46,361 nucleotides of DNA. Source: Senegalimassilia anaerobia JC110. GTDB taxonomy: Bacteria > Actinomycetota > Coriobacteriia > Coriobacteriales > Eggerthellaceae. Positions 6,341 to 14,836 of this stretch are shown in pieces (the stretch's first letter is position 1; each line of letters begins with the position of its first letter). Where the stretch lies: contig NZ_HE611017.1 of the NCBI RefSeq assembly GCF_000236865.1, positions 84,356 to 130,716 on the forward strand, in the 5' to 3' direction. The notes under the pieces were generated by a model. It saw nothing but the letters and a program-made list of their open reading frames with translations. It was not told the origin of the DNA and made no database searches. The position numbers were made by a program, and so were the translations under genes.

Positions 6341-6543
6341 TGCGGCGCAGCTGCGGTTAACAGTCTATCCCAGATCGAAAAGGCGCAGAGCCCGACCTCC
6401 ATCAAGAGGCCGGGCTCTATTTTCGTATCTACCCATCTTATGCAAGGCGTGTCAGCGCTAGGCCATATGCCGCGGCGATGCCAGGTGTTTACCCGCCGGC
6501 TGCCGGCAACCCCGAAAAAGGCCGCCGCTTTACCGGGAGGCAT
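6307..6543 (-). CDS. Possible small HTH/excisionase-like protein
   Basis: 78 residues if the ATG at 6543 is used; it has an AGAGGAG ribosome site at good spacing and overlaps the end region of the upstream 6557 gene. The start MPPGKAAAFFGVAGSRRVNTW then HRRGIWP is reminiscent of the winged HTH of excisionase/AlpA proteins. Against it, the reading frame runs through the terminator at 6388-6423 and the C-terminal half looks arbitrary. It could be a truncated or decaying gene. Confidence 0.35.
   Translation of the reverse strand: MPPGKAAAFFGVAGSRRVNTWHRRGIWPSADTPCIRWVDTKIEPGLLMEVGLCAFSIWDRLLTAAAPHQQKPSSSATV
6388..6423. terminator. Terminator between the converging halves of the element
   Basis: GAGCCCGACCTC pairs with GAGGCCGGGCTC (one mismatch) across a six-base loop, followed by TATTTT on the plus strand. 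It stops the rightward array. It lies inside the low-confidence leftward reading frame at 6307-6543. Confidence 0.75.
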
Positions 6544-6556
6544 GTAGCGCTCCTCT

Positions 6557-7225
6557 CTATCGATCCTCAAATATCAGCGCTTTCTCTTCAGAGGAAAGCC
6601 GCCGTTGAGCATTCGCGATCCATTTCGTGAAATGCTCCATCCGCCTTTCTCTAACCCTTTTGGCCTCCCCGTATCCCAAAATACCCGTGACCATGTTCAG
6701 CCTGCCTATCCGCGATTCGACCATGATGTTATCCGCGGACAGGTCAAGCTCAAGCCTGGCGAGAAGGGCGGCTTCAAACCCCGGCAGCCTTTCGCGCATC
6801 CGGATAAGCGCATGCAGATCGGGTTCGGGGTAGGGGCAGATGCGAAGCCCTTCACGGCCGATCGCGCCTGTCGCGAAATCGGCGAACTCCTCAGCCCTGC
6901 GCTCAGCGATATCGAGCGAGGCGTCCAAACCCTCGGCAAACCACTCCGCGAACCCCCACGGCAACATTGCCGGATCGTGTGGAAGCAGGTCGTCGAAGGC
7001 CCATTCGTCCTCGTCCCCGGCCGCCTCGAGCCACGCCCTGAGCGTCTGGTAGCTGACCTTCGTCCGCCTGCCGATTCGGATTCCCGGGGAGCCGAAGTCG
7101 AGCCCGAACAGCCCACTCATGGTCTGCGCGGCGTCGTACATCGTTCTGCGCCTCTTCCCGGCGAAATGAGCGTAAAAGTCTTCGACGAACACGTACGGGT
7201 CTTCCCATTTGCCAGGCATCTGCAT
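6557..7225 (-). CDS. Unknown protein
   Basis: 222 residues, soluble. Sequence is protein-like throughout (DPYVFVEDFYAHFAGKRRR near the start; helical, Arg/Glu-rich C-terminal half). A segment near residues 50-70 (RIGRRTKVSYQTLRAWLEAA) could be a helix-turn-helix. No family recognised. Start at 7225 has an AGAGGA site upstream; the ATG two codons later is an alternative. It is downstream of recQ and read in the same direction. Confidence 0.6.
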   Translation of the reverse strand: MQMPGKWEDPYVFVEDFYAHFAGKRRRTMYDAAQTMSGLFGLDFGSPGIRIGRRTKVSYQTLRAWLEAAGDEDEWAFDDLLPHDPAMLPWGFAEWFAEGLDASLDIAERRAEEFADFATGAIGREGLRICPYPEPDLHALIRMRERLPGFEAALLARLELDLSADNIMVESRIGRLNMVTGILGYGEAKRVRERRMEHFTKWIANAQRRLSSEEKALIFEDR

Positions 7226-7355
7226 CCGGCATCCTCTCTTTCCGCGACTTCCCGTCGCCGCGGTCTTTCATAGATGTTTTCGTTAGATTCCAACCATCGG
7301 TTCAACAAAACCCCTGTATGTAACATGGCTTGCGATTCAGAAAACCTTCAACCCT

Positions 7356-9065
7356 TTACCCTGCATGCCCTTTTCTCTTCGAGACCGCCAGCTTCTTCTT
7401 GTCGCCGCCGGGGTGCACGACCGCACCGTTGCCCAGCATCCCCTCCAGGACCGCCTTGGCCTGCTGCCTCGAGCACCTCGCCGCTCCGAACCCCGAGGCG
7501 CGGTAAAGCCCTCTCTGGGCGAGGTAGGGGGACTTCCTGCCGAGCGCCATGGCGAGCACCAGCGGAGCGCGGGCATCGTTTCCGAGGGCCTCGATGCACG
7601 ACTTCAGCGCCTTCTCCACCTGCTCTCGGCGCGCAGGGGTAAGCTGCGCCGCCGGCTTTCCGGCGGCGTCGGCGCGGTCGGGGCGGCGGGGCGGCGTATG
7701 GGCGGCCGCCTCTTTTCGGGCAAGCCCCGCGCAAAAGTCGCAATGGCCGCACGGCCCAGCGCCCTGCACGCTCTCGCCGAAGTACCTCAGGATGTAGTCG
7801 CGGCGGCAGCCCTGGAGCCTGCAGTACTCCCTCATCTTCCTGACAAGGCGCTTCTTCTCCTTTGCGGCCTCCTCGGCCTGCTCAGGCGGGATACCGGGGA
7901 CGTCGGCCGTCCTGCTCGCAAGGAACATCGCCAGGTCCACGTCGTCCTTGTTCCAAAGCAGGACCGACTCGGACGGCAGCCCGTCGCGGCCGGCGCGCCC
8001 GGCCTGCTGGTAGTAGTCCTCGACCGACATCGGCATGTTGTAGTTGACGACGTAGCGCACGTCGCGCTTGTTCACCCCCATGCCGAAGGCCGTGGTCGCC
8101 ACCATCACCCGGGCCTCGCCTTTTGCGAAGGCGTCCTGGTTGGCGGCCTTCTCCCGCTCGTCGAGCCCGGCGTGGTAGCGCACCGCGGAAACGCCCGCGC
8201 GCCTAAGCTCGGCGCACAGCGACTCCACTCCCTTCCTGGACATGGCATAGAAGATCCCGCACTGCTCTTCGCGGGCCTTCGCATAGGAGACCGCCCAGGC
8301 AGGCTTCCCATCGTCGCCGATCTTGGTTACGGACAGCGATATGTTGGGGCGGTCGAACCCGGAGACGACCTTCGCCGGGTCGCGGAGGCCGAGCATGGAG
8401 ACGACGTCTTGTTGGACGGCCCTGGTGGCGGTGGCCGTCAGGGCGACGACCGCGGGGCGGTTCGGCAGGTGGTCGAGGAACGCGCCGATCCTCGTGTAGT
8501 CGGGGCGGAAGTCTCGGCCCCACGACGACACGCAGTGCGCCTCGTCGACCGCCACGAGCGGCACGTGCACGCTGCCCAGCATCCTGAGGAAGGCCGGGTT
8601 GTCGAGCCTCTCGGGTGCGACGTACATTATCTGGTAGGCACCGGCCGCCGCCCTCTCGAGCACGATCTGCTGCTGGCGCGGGTTGAGCGAGCTGTTGAGG
8701 TAGGCCGGCCGCAGGCCGAGGGCCTTTAGCTGGTCGACCTGGTCTTTCATGAGCGAAATCAAAGGGCTCACGCAGATGGACATCCCGCCCATGGCGATGG
8801 CCGGCACCTGGTAGACGACCGACTTGCCGCCGCCGGTGGGCATGATGGCGAGCACGTCGCGGCCGTCCATGATTTCGCGCACGGCGTCGCGCTGACCGGG
8901 GCGGAAGTCCTCGAGCCCGAAGGGGCCGCGAAGAACGGCCAGGGCGTCCTCGTAGGACGCCAGGTCGGCGCCTGCGTCGGCGATGGCCTGTTCGCTTGCG
9001 CCGATCCGCGCCGAAAGCGCCTTGTGCTCATTCGCGGCTTGGGACACCGGCATCCTCTTGCCCAT
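7356..9065 (-). CDS. recQ: RecQ-type ATP-dependent DNA helicase, HRDC domain absent
   Basis: 569 residues. RecQ helicases unwind DNA 3' to 5' in replication repair and recombination. Visible motifs: FRPGQ (motif 0, residue 54), PTGGGKS (Walker A, 76-82), DEAH (174-177), TATAT (210-214), [10 protein letters not shown] (motif VI, about 353-362), and the zinc-binding cysteines C415, C420, C439, C442 and C445. About 50 residues precede motif 0. The C-terminus continues into a winged-helix-like segment but has no HRDC domain, unlike the copy at 33530. AGGAAGG lies seven bases before the ATG. It probably serves replication or establishment of the element. Confidence 0.9.
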   Translation of the reverse strand: MGKRMPVSQAANEHKALSARIGASEQAIADAGADLASYEDALAVLRGPFGLEDFRPGQRDAVREIMDGRDVLAIMPTGGGKSVVYQVPAIAMGGMSICVSPLISLMKDQVDQLKALGLRPAYLNSSLNPRQQQIVLERAAAGAYQIMYVAPERLDNPAFLRMLGSVHVPLVAVDEAHCVSSWGRDFRPDYTRIGAFLDHLPNRPAVVALTATATRAVQQDVVSMLGLRDPAKVVSGFDRPNISLSVTKIGDDGKPAWAVSYAKAREEQCGIFYAMSRKGVESLCAELRRAGVSAVRYHAGLDEREKAANQDAFAKGEARVMVATTAFGMGVNKRDVRYVVNYNMPMSVEDYYQQAGRAGRDGLPSESVLLWNKDDVDLAMFLASRTADVPGIPPEQAEEAAKEKKRLVRKMREYCRLQGCRRDYILRYFGESVQGAGPCGHCDFCAGLARKEAAAHTPPRRPDRADAAGKPAAQLTPARREQVEKALKSCIEALGNDARAPLVLAMALGRKSPYLAQRGLYRASGFGAARCSRQQAKAVLEGMLGNGAVVHPGGDKKKLAVSKRKGHAG

Positions 9066-9188
9066 GACAAAGCCTTCCTGATCGTCTGGCAGCCGGTAAT
9101 CGGCCGTTACCCAGCAAGGGTAGATGCTCGCGGCCTTCCATGGCCGCGTTTGCCGCGCGTCTCCTTCGGCGGCCCGATTCGACCGGGA

Positions 9189-9509
9189 TCAACGCCGGCC
9201 GCGGGTCCTGCCGTCGAAAAGCGCCTTCGCCGCAAAACCCGCGCCGACGGCCGCCGCTCCTACCGCGATGGCGGCGAGCGCCTGGTAGCGGACGCCGCAG
9301 GACGCCATCCCCGCGCCGAACGCGAGCAGCCCGAAGCCCTCGAGCGTCAAGACGTTCGCGAAGGCCTTCCGGGGTTCGCCGAACAGGCTTCCCCCGGCTT
9401 TTGCGCCTTGCCGCCGGGCGACGGCGGTCGCGAGCCCTGCCGCCGCGAGCGCGGATGAGACCGTCACGGCCGCCGCGATCGCCGCGAACGCAATCGTTAT
9501 GCGGACCAT
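9189..9509 (-). CDS. Small membrane protein
   Basis: 106 residues, with three hydrophobic segments (roughly residues 3-30, 54-70 and 75-96) and a basic tail (RTRGRR). AAAGGAG lies eight bases before the ATG. No family recognised. It follows the zinc-finger protein at 9539 in the same direction, with about 30 bases between them. Confidence 0.6.
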   Translation of the reverse strand: MVRITIAFAAIAAAVTVSSALAAAGLATAVARRQGAKAGGSLFGEPRKAFANVLTLEGFGLLAFGAGMASCGVRYQALAAIAVGAAAVGAGFAAKALFDGRTRGRR

Positions 9510-9538
9510 AGCCGCCGACTCCTTTCCTCAGAATCCCT

Positions 9539-10072
9539 TTAGGCGCATCCCAAGGCCGCCTTCAGCTCCGCCACCTTCGCCGCCAGCGACTCCGGGTCGT
9601 CCTCCGGCAGCGCCGCCACGGCTCGCTCGACCCACTCCAGCCGCGCCGCGGCCGCATCGGACTCGGCGGCGCACGCCAGGGCGGCGGCCAGGCGAGCCTC
9701 CCTTCCGCGGCCGGCCAGGCGGGCGCGGGCCTCGGTCTTCCTAACGAGGGCGTCGAGCTCGGGATCGCCCTCCGGGGGCTGCGGGAGCGAGGCCGGGCGG
9801 CTCGGCCTGTACAGCCTGTCGACCAGCCGCTTCCCCGAAGCCGGCTTGAACCTCGCGTCGAGCGTCGGGTCGGACAGCAAGTCCACGGCCGCCTCTGCCG
9901 GCAGCCAGCATCCTTGCATGATGCGGCCGCAGCAGGGGCAGGTCTCGTCCTCCACCGCCTTCCCCGTGGAGAAGATGAGCTTGCGCGCGGTGTTCCTCGT
10001 GCAGCCGATGTCTTCCTCGAGCGCCATGGGCCCGATGAAACCCAGCCCGTTCTCGTACGGCGTGTGTGCCAT
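9539..10072 (-). CDS. Putative DNA-binding protein with HTH and CxxC motif
   Basis: 177 residues. A helix-turn-helix-like segment (ALEEDIGCTRNTARKLI, residues 17-33) is followed by a zinc-knuckle motif C45-P-C-C-G-R-I-M-Q-G-C55, then a charged alanine-rich helical C-terminus. The ATG at 10072 has AGGAGG at seven bases; the much longer open frame upstream is not protein-like. Family not recognised. The layout suggests a regulator or accessory protein of the element. Confidence 0.6.
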   Translation of the reverse strand: MAHTPYENGLGFIGPMALEEDIGCTRNTARKLIFSTGKAVEDETCPCCGRIMQGCWLPAEAAVDLLSDPTLDARFKPASGKRLVDRLYRPSRPASLPQPPEGDPELDALVRKTEARARLAGRGREARLAAALACAAESDAAAARLEWVERAVAALPEDDPESLAAKVAELKAALGCA

Positions 10073-10230
10073 GTCCGGCCTCCTAGTGACCTGTTTTATC
10101 GAAGCGTTGTCCGCATCGGCGGGAAGCGGGCGCCGGGCCGGCATAAGCCCACTAGGGGATGCGCCGGCCCGATAGGCTCCCGCGGCCCGCTCCGCGGCGG
10201 ATCCCTCTGCGAAGCGGTATCTCCAACCGC

Positions 10231-10587
10231 TTATTCTACATGCCCGATATTGTACATGCCTTGTCCATCTCGCCCCTCGCCCGCCTTCTCGGCGAGCTGC
10301 TCGAGGGCGAGGTCGCGGCGCATGTCGAGCGTGACCTGGTGCGGGAGCACCCCCAGCAGCACGAGCCCCAATCCAAAGGTACCCGCCAGGAACGTCGCCG
10401 CCGAGACGGGCGCCCTGATGGCCTCTTCCATGGAAGCCGAGGCCAGCAGCGCCGCGAACTCGACCACGATCGCCGCGAACGCGAGCACCATGCCGACTAC
10501 GGGGGCCGCCCGGCGAAACTTTTCGCCCTCCACGAGCCTCGACTCCCTGCGCGCTATCTCTTGCTCCAGTTCCGTCGTCGAAATCAT
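10231..10587 (-). CDS. Small membrane protein, coupled to the DivIVA-like gene
   Basis: 118 residues with two transmembrane segments (about 28-50 and 62-82) and charged ends. Its ATG overlaps the TGA of the upstream gene (10584-10587), so the two are translated together. No family recognised. Its partner has DivIVA motifs, so it may help place that protein at the membrane (inference). Confidence 0.65.
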   Translation of the reverse strand: MISTTELEQEIARRESRLVEGEKFRRAAPVVGMVLAFAAIVVEFAALLASASMEEAIRAPVSAATFLAGTFGLGLVLLGVLPHQVTLDMRRDLALEQLAEKAGEGRDGQGMYNIGHVE

Positions 10588-10943
10588 CGATCATCCTTCC
10601 TATTCGCGTCCTCCTCGCCCTCTTGATCGAGCTCGTCTAGCAGCCCGTCGAGAAACGCGTCCACCTCTTCGCACGCGTAGCCGTCGAAGCCGCGGGCGCG
10701 GCGGGACGAGAAGGAGACGCCGCGGGCCTTCTGGGCGAACGGGGTCCAAAGCCTCGACAGAGCCTCGAGGGCCACGTCGACCTCGTCCACGTCGTATGCC
10801 ACTCCCCGCCGCAGCCTGCGGGTCGTGAAGGTCGACTCGGCGAGCAGGCGGCGCGCGGCCCGCCTATCGTCGCGGAACGAGGCGGCGGGCGCGCTGGAGG
10901 CTCGCTCGGGACGATACGTCCGCGGGTCCTTCCCCGTTCTCAT
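10584..10943 (-). CDS. DivIVA-motif protein
   Basis: 119 residues. Two copies of the short DivIVA signature are visible: TFTTRRLRRGVAYDVDEVD (from residue 38) and VSFSSRRARGFDGYACEEVD followed by AFLDGLLDEL (from residue 77). This F-x-R-x-x-x-G-Y-x-x-x-E-V-D-x-F-L-D pattern is the N-terminal membrane-curvature-binding motif of DivIVA/Wag31, usually found at cell poles and septa. The preferred ATG (10943) has AGGAGG six bases upstream. A pole-binding protein beside ParAB on a mobile element suggests polar anchoring, which is inference. Confidence 0.6.
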   Translation of the reverse strand: MRTGKDPRTYRPERASSAPAASFRDDRRAARRLLAESTFTTRRLRRGVAYDVDEVDVALEALSRLWTPFAQKARGVSFSSRRARGFDGYACEEVDAFLDGLLDELDQEGEEDANRKDDR

Positions 10944-11207
10944 GGCTTTCCTCCTCTCTCCGCCGCCCACGACGGCCTCGACGCGTCGGGAACGCGCCGC
11001 CCGCACCGGCCGATGGCCATCAGATGCGCTCCCGGCCGCATCGACCGGCGCGCGAGGGCGGGTCCCGCAAAGCGTCCGAGGCCGTCGTCGCGCCTCAAGT
11101 CCCTCCTCGGCGAGCTTTGCTCCGCACGGGCGGCAGCGCGCGTCATCTTCCCTGACGGCGCTGCCGCGCGACCGCCCCGCGCTGCGCGTCGGGGCTGTGC
11201 CGGCCGG

Positions 11208-12146
11208 TCACGAAGGGCTCTTCTCGAGCGCCCGCAGCACGTTGCTGGCGGCCCTTCCGATAGCCTCGGCGTCGGCTCTGTCGAGGCTGCCCGCCGCAGC
11301 AGGCCCCTCGAGCTCTTTCAACGCCCTGATCGCCCGGCGCGCGATCCTCGCGGCCTCCTTGGCGCGCACGGCCGGATCCGCTTGCGCAAGGGCGCGGCGC
11401 ATGGACTCGGCGCCTCCCTCGGCATAGGCGTCGGCCGCCGCGCGCTGCGCCGCTGCGGGCAGCTTCGACGCCGCTATCACGTCGGCCGGCCTGGCCGCCC
11501 CGCGATGCGCCAGCTCGGCCATCTTCGGGTCGAGGCCGCCCTGCGCCTCGAGCGCCTCCTTTCGGGCCCTCGCGGCGGCCAGGTCGCGGTACACGGTGCG
11601 CTCGGAGACCTTGCCGCCGGACTCGGACACCTTGTCCGCGATGATCTTCGCGGACCGCACCCCGCGGTAGCGGGCCGGGTCGTCGGCGCGCATCTTGTCG
11701 ACCGCCCGGCCGAGGCGCTCGAGCGATCTCTGGCGCTCCTCGCCGGAGATCGCGTTGACGTACACGTTCGTCGCGAGGAGCATGGCCTCGGCGTCCGCAT
11801 CCCCCATCTCCCGCACCACGGCCTCTATGACCTTGTGCCGCGGGTCGTCCGGGTGCCTGGCCGCCAGCAGCCGCTTCGCCTCGACGCGGTGGTGGCCGCT
11901 GACCACCTGGTAGCCTCCTTCGGGCAGCGGGCGGACGCAGATCGGGTTGCCGAGGCCGTCGGACTCGATGCTGGCGGCGAGCTCCTCTACGAAGGCGCGG
12001 TCGATCGGGCGGTTGTCGGGATGAGGGCTCAGGTCGGCCAGCCGCAGCATCCGGAACGCGACGTCGCTTTGGGCCGCAGTGGCGAGCGCGTCCGTGTCGG
12101 TGCCCGCCTTGAAGGACGCGAGCAGGTCTTTTTTGCTGCGGGCCAT
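11208..12146 (-). CDS. parB: ParB-family partition protein
   Basis: 312 residues. The N-terminal ParB/Spo0J nuclease-like fold is clear: LSPHPDNRPID, a GLGNPICVRPL strand and the GYQVVSGHHRVEAKRLL box, which is the conserved G-x-x-R-x-x-A type CTP-binding motif. Then a helical DNA-binding region (YRGVRSAKIIADKVSESGGK, then VSERTVYRDLAAA). The C-terminus is alanine-rich. Its ATG shares one base with the parA stop codon, so the genes are coupled. It should bind a centromere site, possibly the inverted repeat at 12965-12994. Confidence 0.85.
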   Translation of the reverse strand: MARSKKDLLASFKAGTDTDALATAAQSDVAFRMLRLADLSPHPDNRPIDRAFVEELAASIESDGLGNPICVRPLPEGGYQVVSGHHRVEAKRLLAARHPDDPRHKVIEAVVREMGDADAEAMLLATNVYVNAISGEERQRSLERLGRAVDKMRADDPARYRGVRSAKIIADKVSESGGKVSERTVYRDLAAARARKEALEAQGGLDPKMAELAHRGAARPADVIAASKLPAAAQRAAADAYAEGGAESMRRALAQADPAVRAKEAARIARRAIRALKELEGPAAAGSLDRADAEAIGRAASNVLRALEKSPS

Positions 12147-12895
12147 CACGCCGCCCCCGTCCCGGCGCACCACGCCTCGACCTCGTCGGCCAATGCCGCC
12201 AGATCGCGGGACGCCCTGTTGCGCTTGTCGTATCCCACGACCGTCATCCCGTCGTAGGTGGCCTCTCCCACTTTGCACGAGTCGTGCACGCAGGACTCGA
12301 ACACGGGAACGGTCGGCACGTCGCGCTTGACCGATTCCCGGCAAAGCCAGTCGCGCACGCTGTTCGCCCGGATGCGGTTGAAAACGAGCTTGAAGTCGCA
12401 TTTCCCGTCGAGGTCGTCCACGACCTTCTTCACGCCGGTGAGGGTCTCGGCGTCGGCGAGCATCGGCACGATGGCCTTGGCCTCGAGCCCCTCGACGCTC
12501 TCGAGCGACTCCTCGACGTCGCGGCGCAAATCCAGCATCACGTAGTCGAAGCTCCCCTCGAGCTCGCTCACGAGGGCGCGGAGCTCTTCCCCGCCTGCGC
12601 GCGACAGCTTCCGGTCGGCCGGAAGGACGAAGAACCCTTCCTTGGTGGGCAGGACGTAGCCGAGGGCCGACGCCGGGTCGGAAAGTGCCGCCGACACCGT
12701 CGCCCCGCTCTTGCGGGCCTCCACCGAGAGGCGGACGCCGTCAGGGCCCGAGAGCCAGCCGCTGATCGACCCCTGCCTGTCCAGCTCGACCACGCACACG
12801 CCCTTGCCGCGCGCGGCGAAGACCGCGGCGAGGCCCATCAGCACGCTCGACTTCCCGACGCCGCCTTTCTCGTTGCTTGCCATGATGACCGCCAT
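12146..12895 (-). CDS. parA: ParA-family partition ATPase
   Basis: 249 residues. The deviant Walker A box KGGVGKSS at residues 10-17 follows MAVIMASNE, as in plasmid and chromosomal ParA. A VVELDRQGSISGWL segment corresponds to motif A' and FDYVMLDLRRD to Walker B. There is no N-terminal DNA-binding domain, so it is the small (type Ib or chromosomal-like) form. AAGGAGG lies six bases before the ATG. It is transcribed from an extended -10 promoter at 12947-12955, next to an inverted repeat. Confidence 0.9.
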   Translation of the reverse strand: MAVIMASNEKGGVGKSSVLMGLAAVFAARGKGVCVVELDRQGSISGWLSGPDGVRLSVEARKSGATVSAALSDPASALGYVLPTKEGFFVLPADRKLSRAGGEELRALVSELEGSFDYVMLDLRRDVEESLESVEGLEAKAIVPMLADAETLTGVKKVVDDLDGKCDFKLVFNRIRANSVRDWLCRESVKRDVPTVPVFESCVHDSCKVGEATYDGMTVVGYDKRNRASRDLAALADEVEAWCAGTGAA

Positions 12896-12946
12896 CCCGG
12901 CCTCCTTCCCGGCCCTTCTCCGCAGGGCCGCCGATTCCTTGCCCCG

Positions 12947-12955
12947 ACTATACCA
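12947..12955 (-). promoter_or_regulatory. Extended -10 promoter of parAB
   Basis: On the minus strand TGG-TATAGT forms an extended -10 box. The inverted repeat at 12965-12994 covers the -35 side, so binding there would block transcription. The 5' leader to the parA ATG would be about 45 bases. Confidence 0.5.
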
Positions 12956-12964
12956 CGAATTTGC

Positions 12965-12994
12965 GCACTGCGTGTGCCTGGGCGCACGCAGTGC
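12965..12994. repeat. Inverted repeat at parA promoter (operator or centromere candidate)
   Basis: GCACTGCGTG (12965-12974) and CACGCAGTGC (12985-12994) are a perfect 10-bp inverted repeat around a ten-base spacer. Position directly upstream of the parA -10 box suggests an autoregulatory operator and possibly the partition site. Confidence 0.55.
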
Positions 12995-13001
12995 AATGTC
13001 T

Positions 13002-13658
13002 TTACATCTTCTCCACGCTTTCGTCGATGGGGCTCATCACCCACGTCTCGCCGTCCATCGTCAGCGCGTAGGGGCCTCCCTCCGGGAGGGTGTCTGTCGC
13101 GCTTTCCTTCGCGGCCTTGAACCAAAGGGACCATCCGTGGACGCTGTAGGACGCCAGGGCGCCGTTGCGCTGCGCCCACTCGAGCATCCGGCCTCTTCGC
13201 TGCTCGAGCCTCTCGGCTATGCGGCGCTCCTCCACGGCCACGTCGGTGACGGTGCGCACCTTCGCCTTGGCGCAGGCCCGCCCCTTGATGTCCCTGGCCG
13301 TCAGGCCGCTTGAGCCGCGCCCGACGTCGAGCGCGAGCGTCCACCCTCCGGTCATGACCTTCTCGTAGCGCCCCTTGCGGCCCGGCACCGGGTGGTAGCG
13401 CATGTCCATAAGCCTCTGCGCCGCGCCGAGCGCGCCCGACCGCTCTCGCACCACCCTGGTGACGGAGCGGTCGGACTCGATCACCTCCGACGAGTCGGCC
13501 ACGACGGCCTCCCCGCCCGGGCCCATGCCGACGAGGCCTCCGCCGCATCTCGGGCACGTCCCGGCCCATCCCAGCGGCAGCAGGTAGCGCCTTTCGCAGA
13601 GCTCGCACTCGACGTAGCTTCCGCGAGAGCCGCCCGTGAGGTCCCTCAGCACCTGCAT
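13002..13658 (-). CDS. Zinc-ribbon protein of unknown function, between rep and parA
   Basis: 218 residues. N-terminal zinc ribbon C18-E-L-C and C-P-R-C-G-G-G near residues 35-41. The rest is soluble with basic helices (VEERRIAERLEQRRGRMLEW) and a WSLWFKAAKE strand. It overlaps the end of the replication gene by 13 bases and precedes parAB, so it is probably expressed with rep. Function unknown; a replication or copy-control accessory role is only suggested by position. Confidence 0.6.
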   Translation of the reverse strand: MQVLRDLTGGSRGSYVECELCERRYLLPLGWAGTCPRCGGGLVGMGPGGEAVVADSSEVIESDRSVTRVVRERSGALGAAQRLMDMRYHPVPGRKGRYEKVMTGGWTLALDVGRGSSGLTARDIKGRACAKAKVRTVTDVAVEERRIAERLEQRRGRMLEWAQRNGALASYSVHGWSLWFKAAKESATDTLPEGGPYALTMDGETWVMSPIDESVEKM

Positions 13659-14836
13659 GGCGCGCCCCCCTTCCCCTCCTGCTCGATCTCAGCCAGAAGC
13701 GCCTCTCGCTGGGCTGCCGCCCTGTCCGCCGCCTCCTCGTCTCCCGCCAGGCGGGCCCTCAGCTCGCAGGCCGACAGCTCCGCCAGCTTCACGGACCTTG
13801 CGCGGTTGCGATCGGCCCCGCCGCCAGACGGCGCGGGCTTGCAAGGGCGCCCGCGCTTCGCCTTCGGGCGCCTCGCGTAGAAGCCGAGCCCGTCTTGGGC
13901 CAGAAGCCATGGGCCTAGCTGCTTGACGTATCGGATCTCCCCCTCGGGATGCTCGGCTCGATAGGCCTTGAAGTAGCGCTCCGCGGCCCGCTTTATGCCG
14001 GCCGGGTCGAGCCCGGAGGCCAGCGCGGCGGCGTAGGCCTCCGCGGCGCCTTCCCGGTCTCGCACCGGCTTGGGCCATGACGCGGCGAGCTCGTCGAAGC
14101 CCTCGGGCTCGTGACGGTCCTTCTCTCGGCGTTCCGCCTGCCCGCCGGCCTTCGACGGCGCGCGGCGGCTCTCGGCTGCGGGCTTGCCCGCGCCGGGGGG
14201 CGCGGGAAAAACAGGCCGGCAGGCTTGTTTTTCCCCAATAATTACACTGTTAATAATAGTGGTCGGATTTTCCGTAGTCGGAAATTCCGACTGCGGGGCT
14301 GACCTGGGGTTTTGTTGTTTGTCCAGGTCAGCCCCGTGGTCTGGTTTTCCGACTGCGGGCGCTGACCTGGGGTTTTGCGAAAAGTCGTTTTCGCCGCCAA
14401 CCCGGGCAGGATCGGCCTCCCGAGGAACCTCGCACGCGCCTAAAGACTCGAGCAGCGCAGGCGATATGTACTTGTTCAGCTTCGGCCCCCACTCCTCTTT
14501 GAGCTTAGCGAGCTCGGCAGGGTCGGGCTTCGGCGCGAACGATAGCGCGTAGCGGTTGTTCGACAACTTCCCCCCGTCTTTGCCTTGGCTGACTGTGAGG
14601 TAGCCCAAGGCCGTGAGGAAGCGCCTGTGCTTGTAGTAGCGCTCGCGACAGATATGGAGCACGCGGCATTGGAAATCGATCGAGGGGAAGGCGGTGGTGC
14701 CGCCGCCGGAGAACGAGGCGAGAAGCGCGTAGATGCACTTGGCTTCGCAGGTCATCCGCTCGTCGACGGTGACCATCTTGGCGATCTGGCCGTATCCCTG
14801 CGACAGCAGGGTCGGCATCACGAGGGTGTCGCTCAT
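13646..14836 (-). CDS. Plasmid-type replication initiator with winged-helix domain
   Basis: 396 residues. The N-terminal 90 residues (GYGQIAKMVTVDERMTCEAK, then CIYALLASFSGGGTTAFPS, YYKHRRFLTALGYLTVS) form a winged helix of the HTH_36/RepA type used by plasmid initiators. The middle (about 150-210) is low-complexity and contains the repeated peptide QNPRSAP, coded by the DNA repeats at 14285-14377. The C-terminal third is Arg/Ala-rich. The ATG at 14836 has AAGGGGG upstream; the longer frame to 14989 lacks a site. It starts the leftward operon with the zinc-ribbon protein. Confidence 0.7.
   Translation of the reverse strand: MSDTLVMPTLLSQGYGQIAKMVTVDERMTCEAKCIYALLASFSGGGTTAFPSIDFQCRVLHICRERYYKHRRFLTALGYLTVSQGKDGGKLSNNRYALSFAPKPDPAELAKLKEEWGPKLNKYISPALLESLGACEVPREADPARVGGENDFSQNPRSAPAVGKPDHGADLDKQQNPRSAPQSEFPTTENPTTIINSVIIGEKQACRPVFPAPPGAGKPAAESRRAPSKAGGQAERREKDRHEPEGFDELAASWPKPVRDREGAAEAYAAALASGLDPAGIKRAAERYFKAYRAEHPEGEIRYVKQLGPWLLAQDGLGFYARRPKAKRGRPCKPAPSGGGADRNRARSVKLAELSACELRARLAGDEEAADRAAAQREALLAEIEQEGKGGAPCRC
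14236..14377. other. Candidate replication origin inside the rep gene
   Basis: Two direct repeats of about 30 bases (14285-14314 and 14347-14377) differ by one base and share GCTGACCTGGGGTTTTG. An inverted partial copy, CCAGGTCAGCCCC, lies at 14323-14335. An AT-rich patch (ATAATTACACTGTTAATAAT, 14238-14257) adjoins them, unusual in this GC-rich element. Iterons plus an AT-rich patch within the initiator gene are known from RepA_N-type plasmids. Confidence 0.5.

Noticed and set aside
7365-8729. 454-residue rightward frame opposite recQ
   Set aside because: Antisense shadow of RecQ. The composition is typical of reversed GC-rich coding sequence, with no recognisable domain.
9539-10594. 351-residue form of the zinc-motif protein
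   Set aside because: Residues before the ATG at 10072 overlap the membrane protein gene in another frame and look arbitrary; AGGAGG supports the shorter start.
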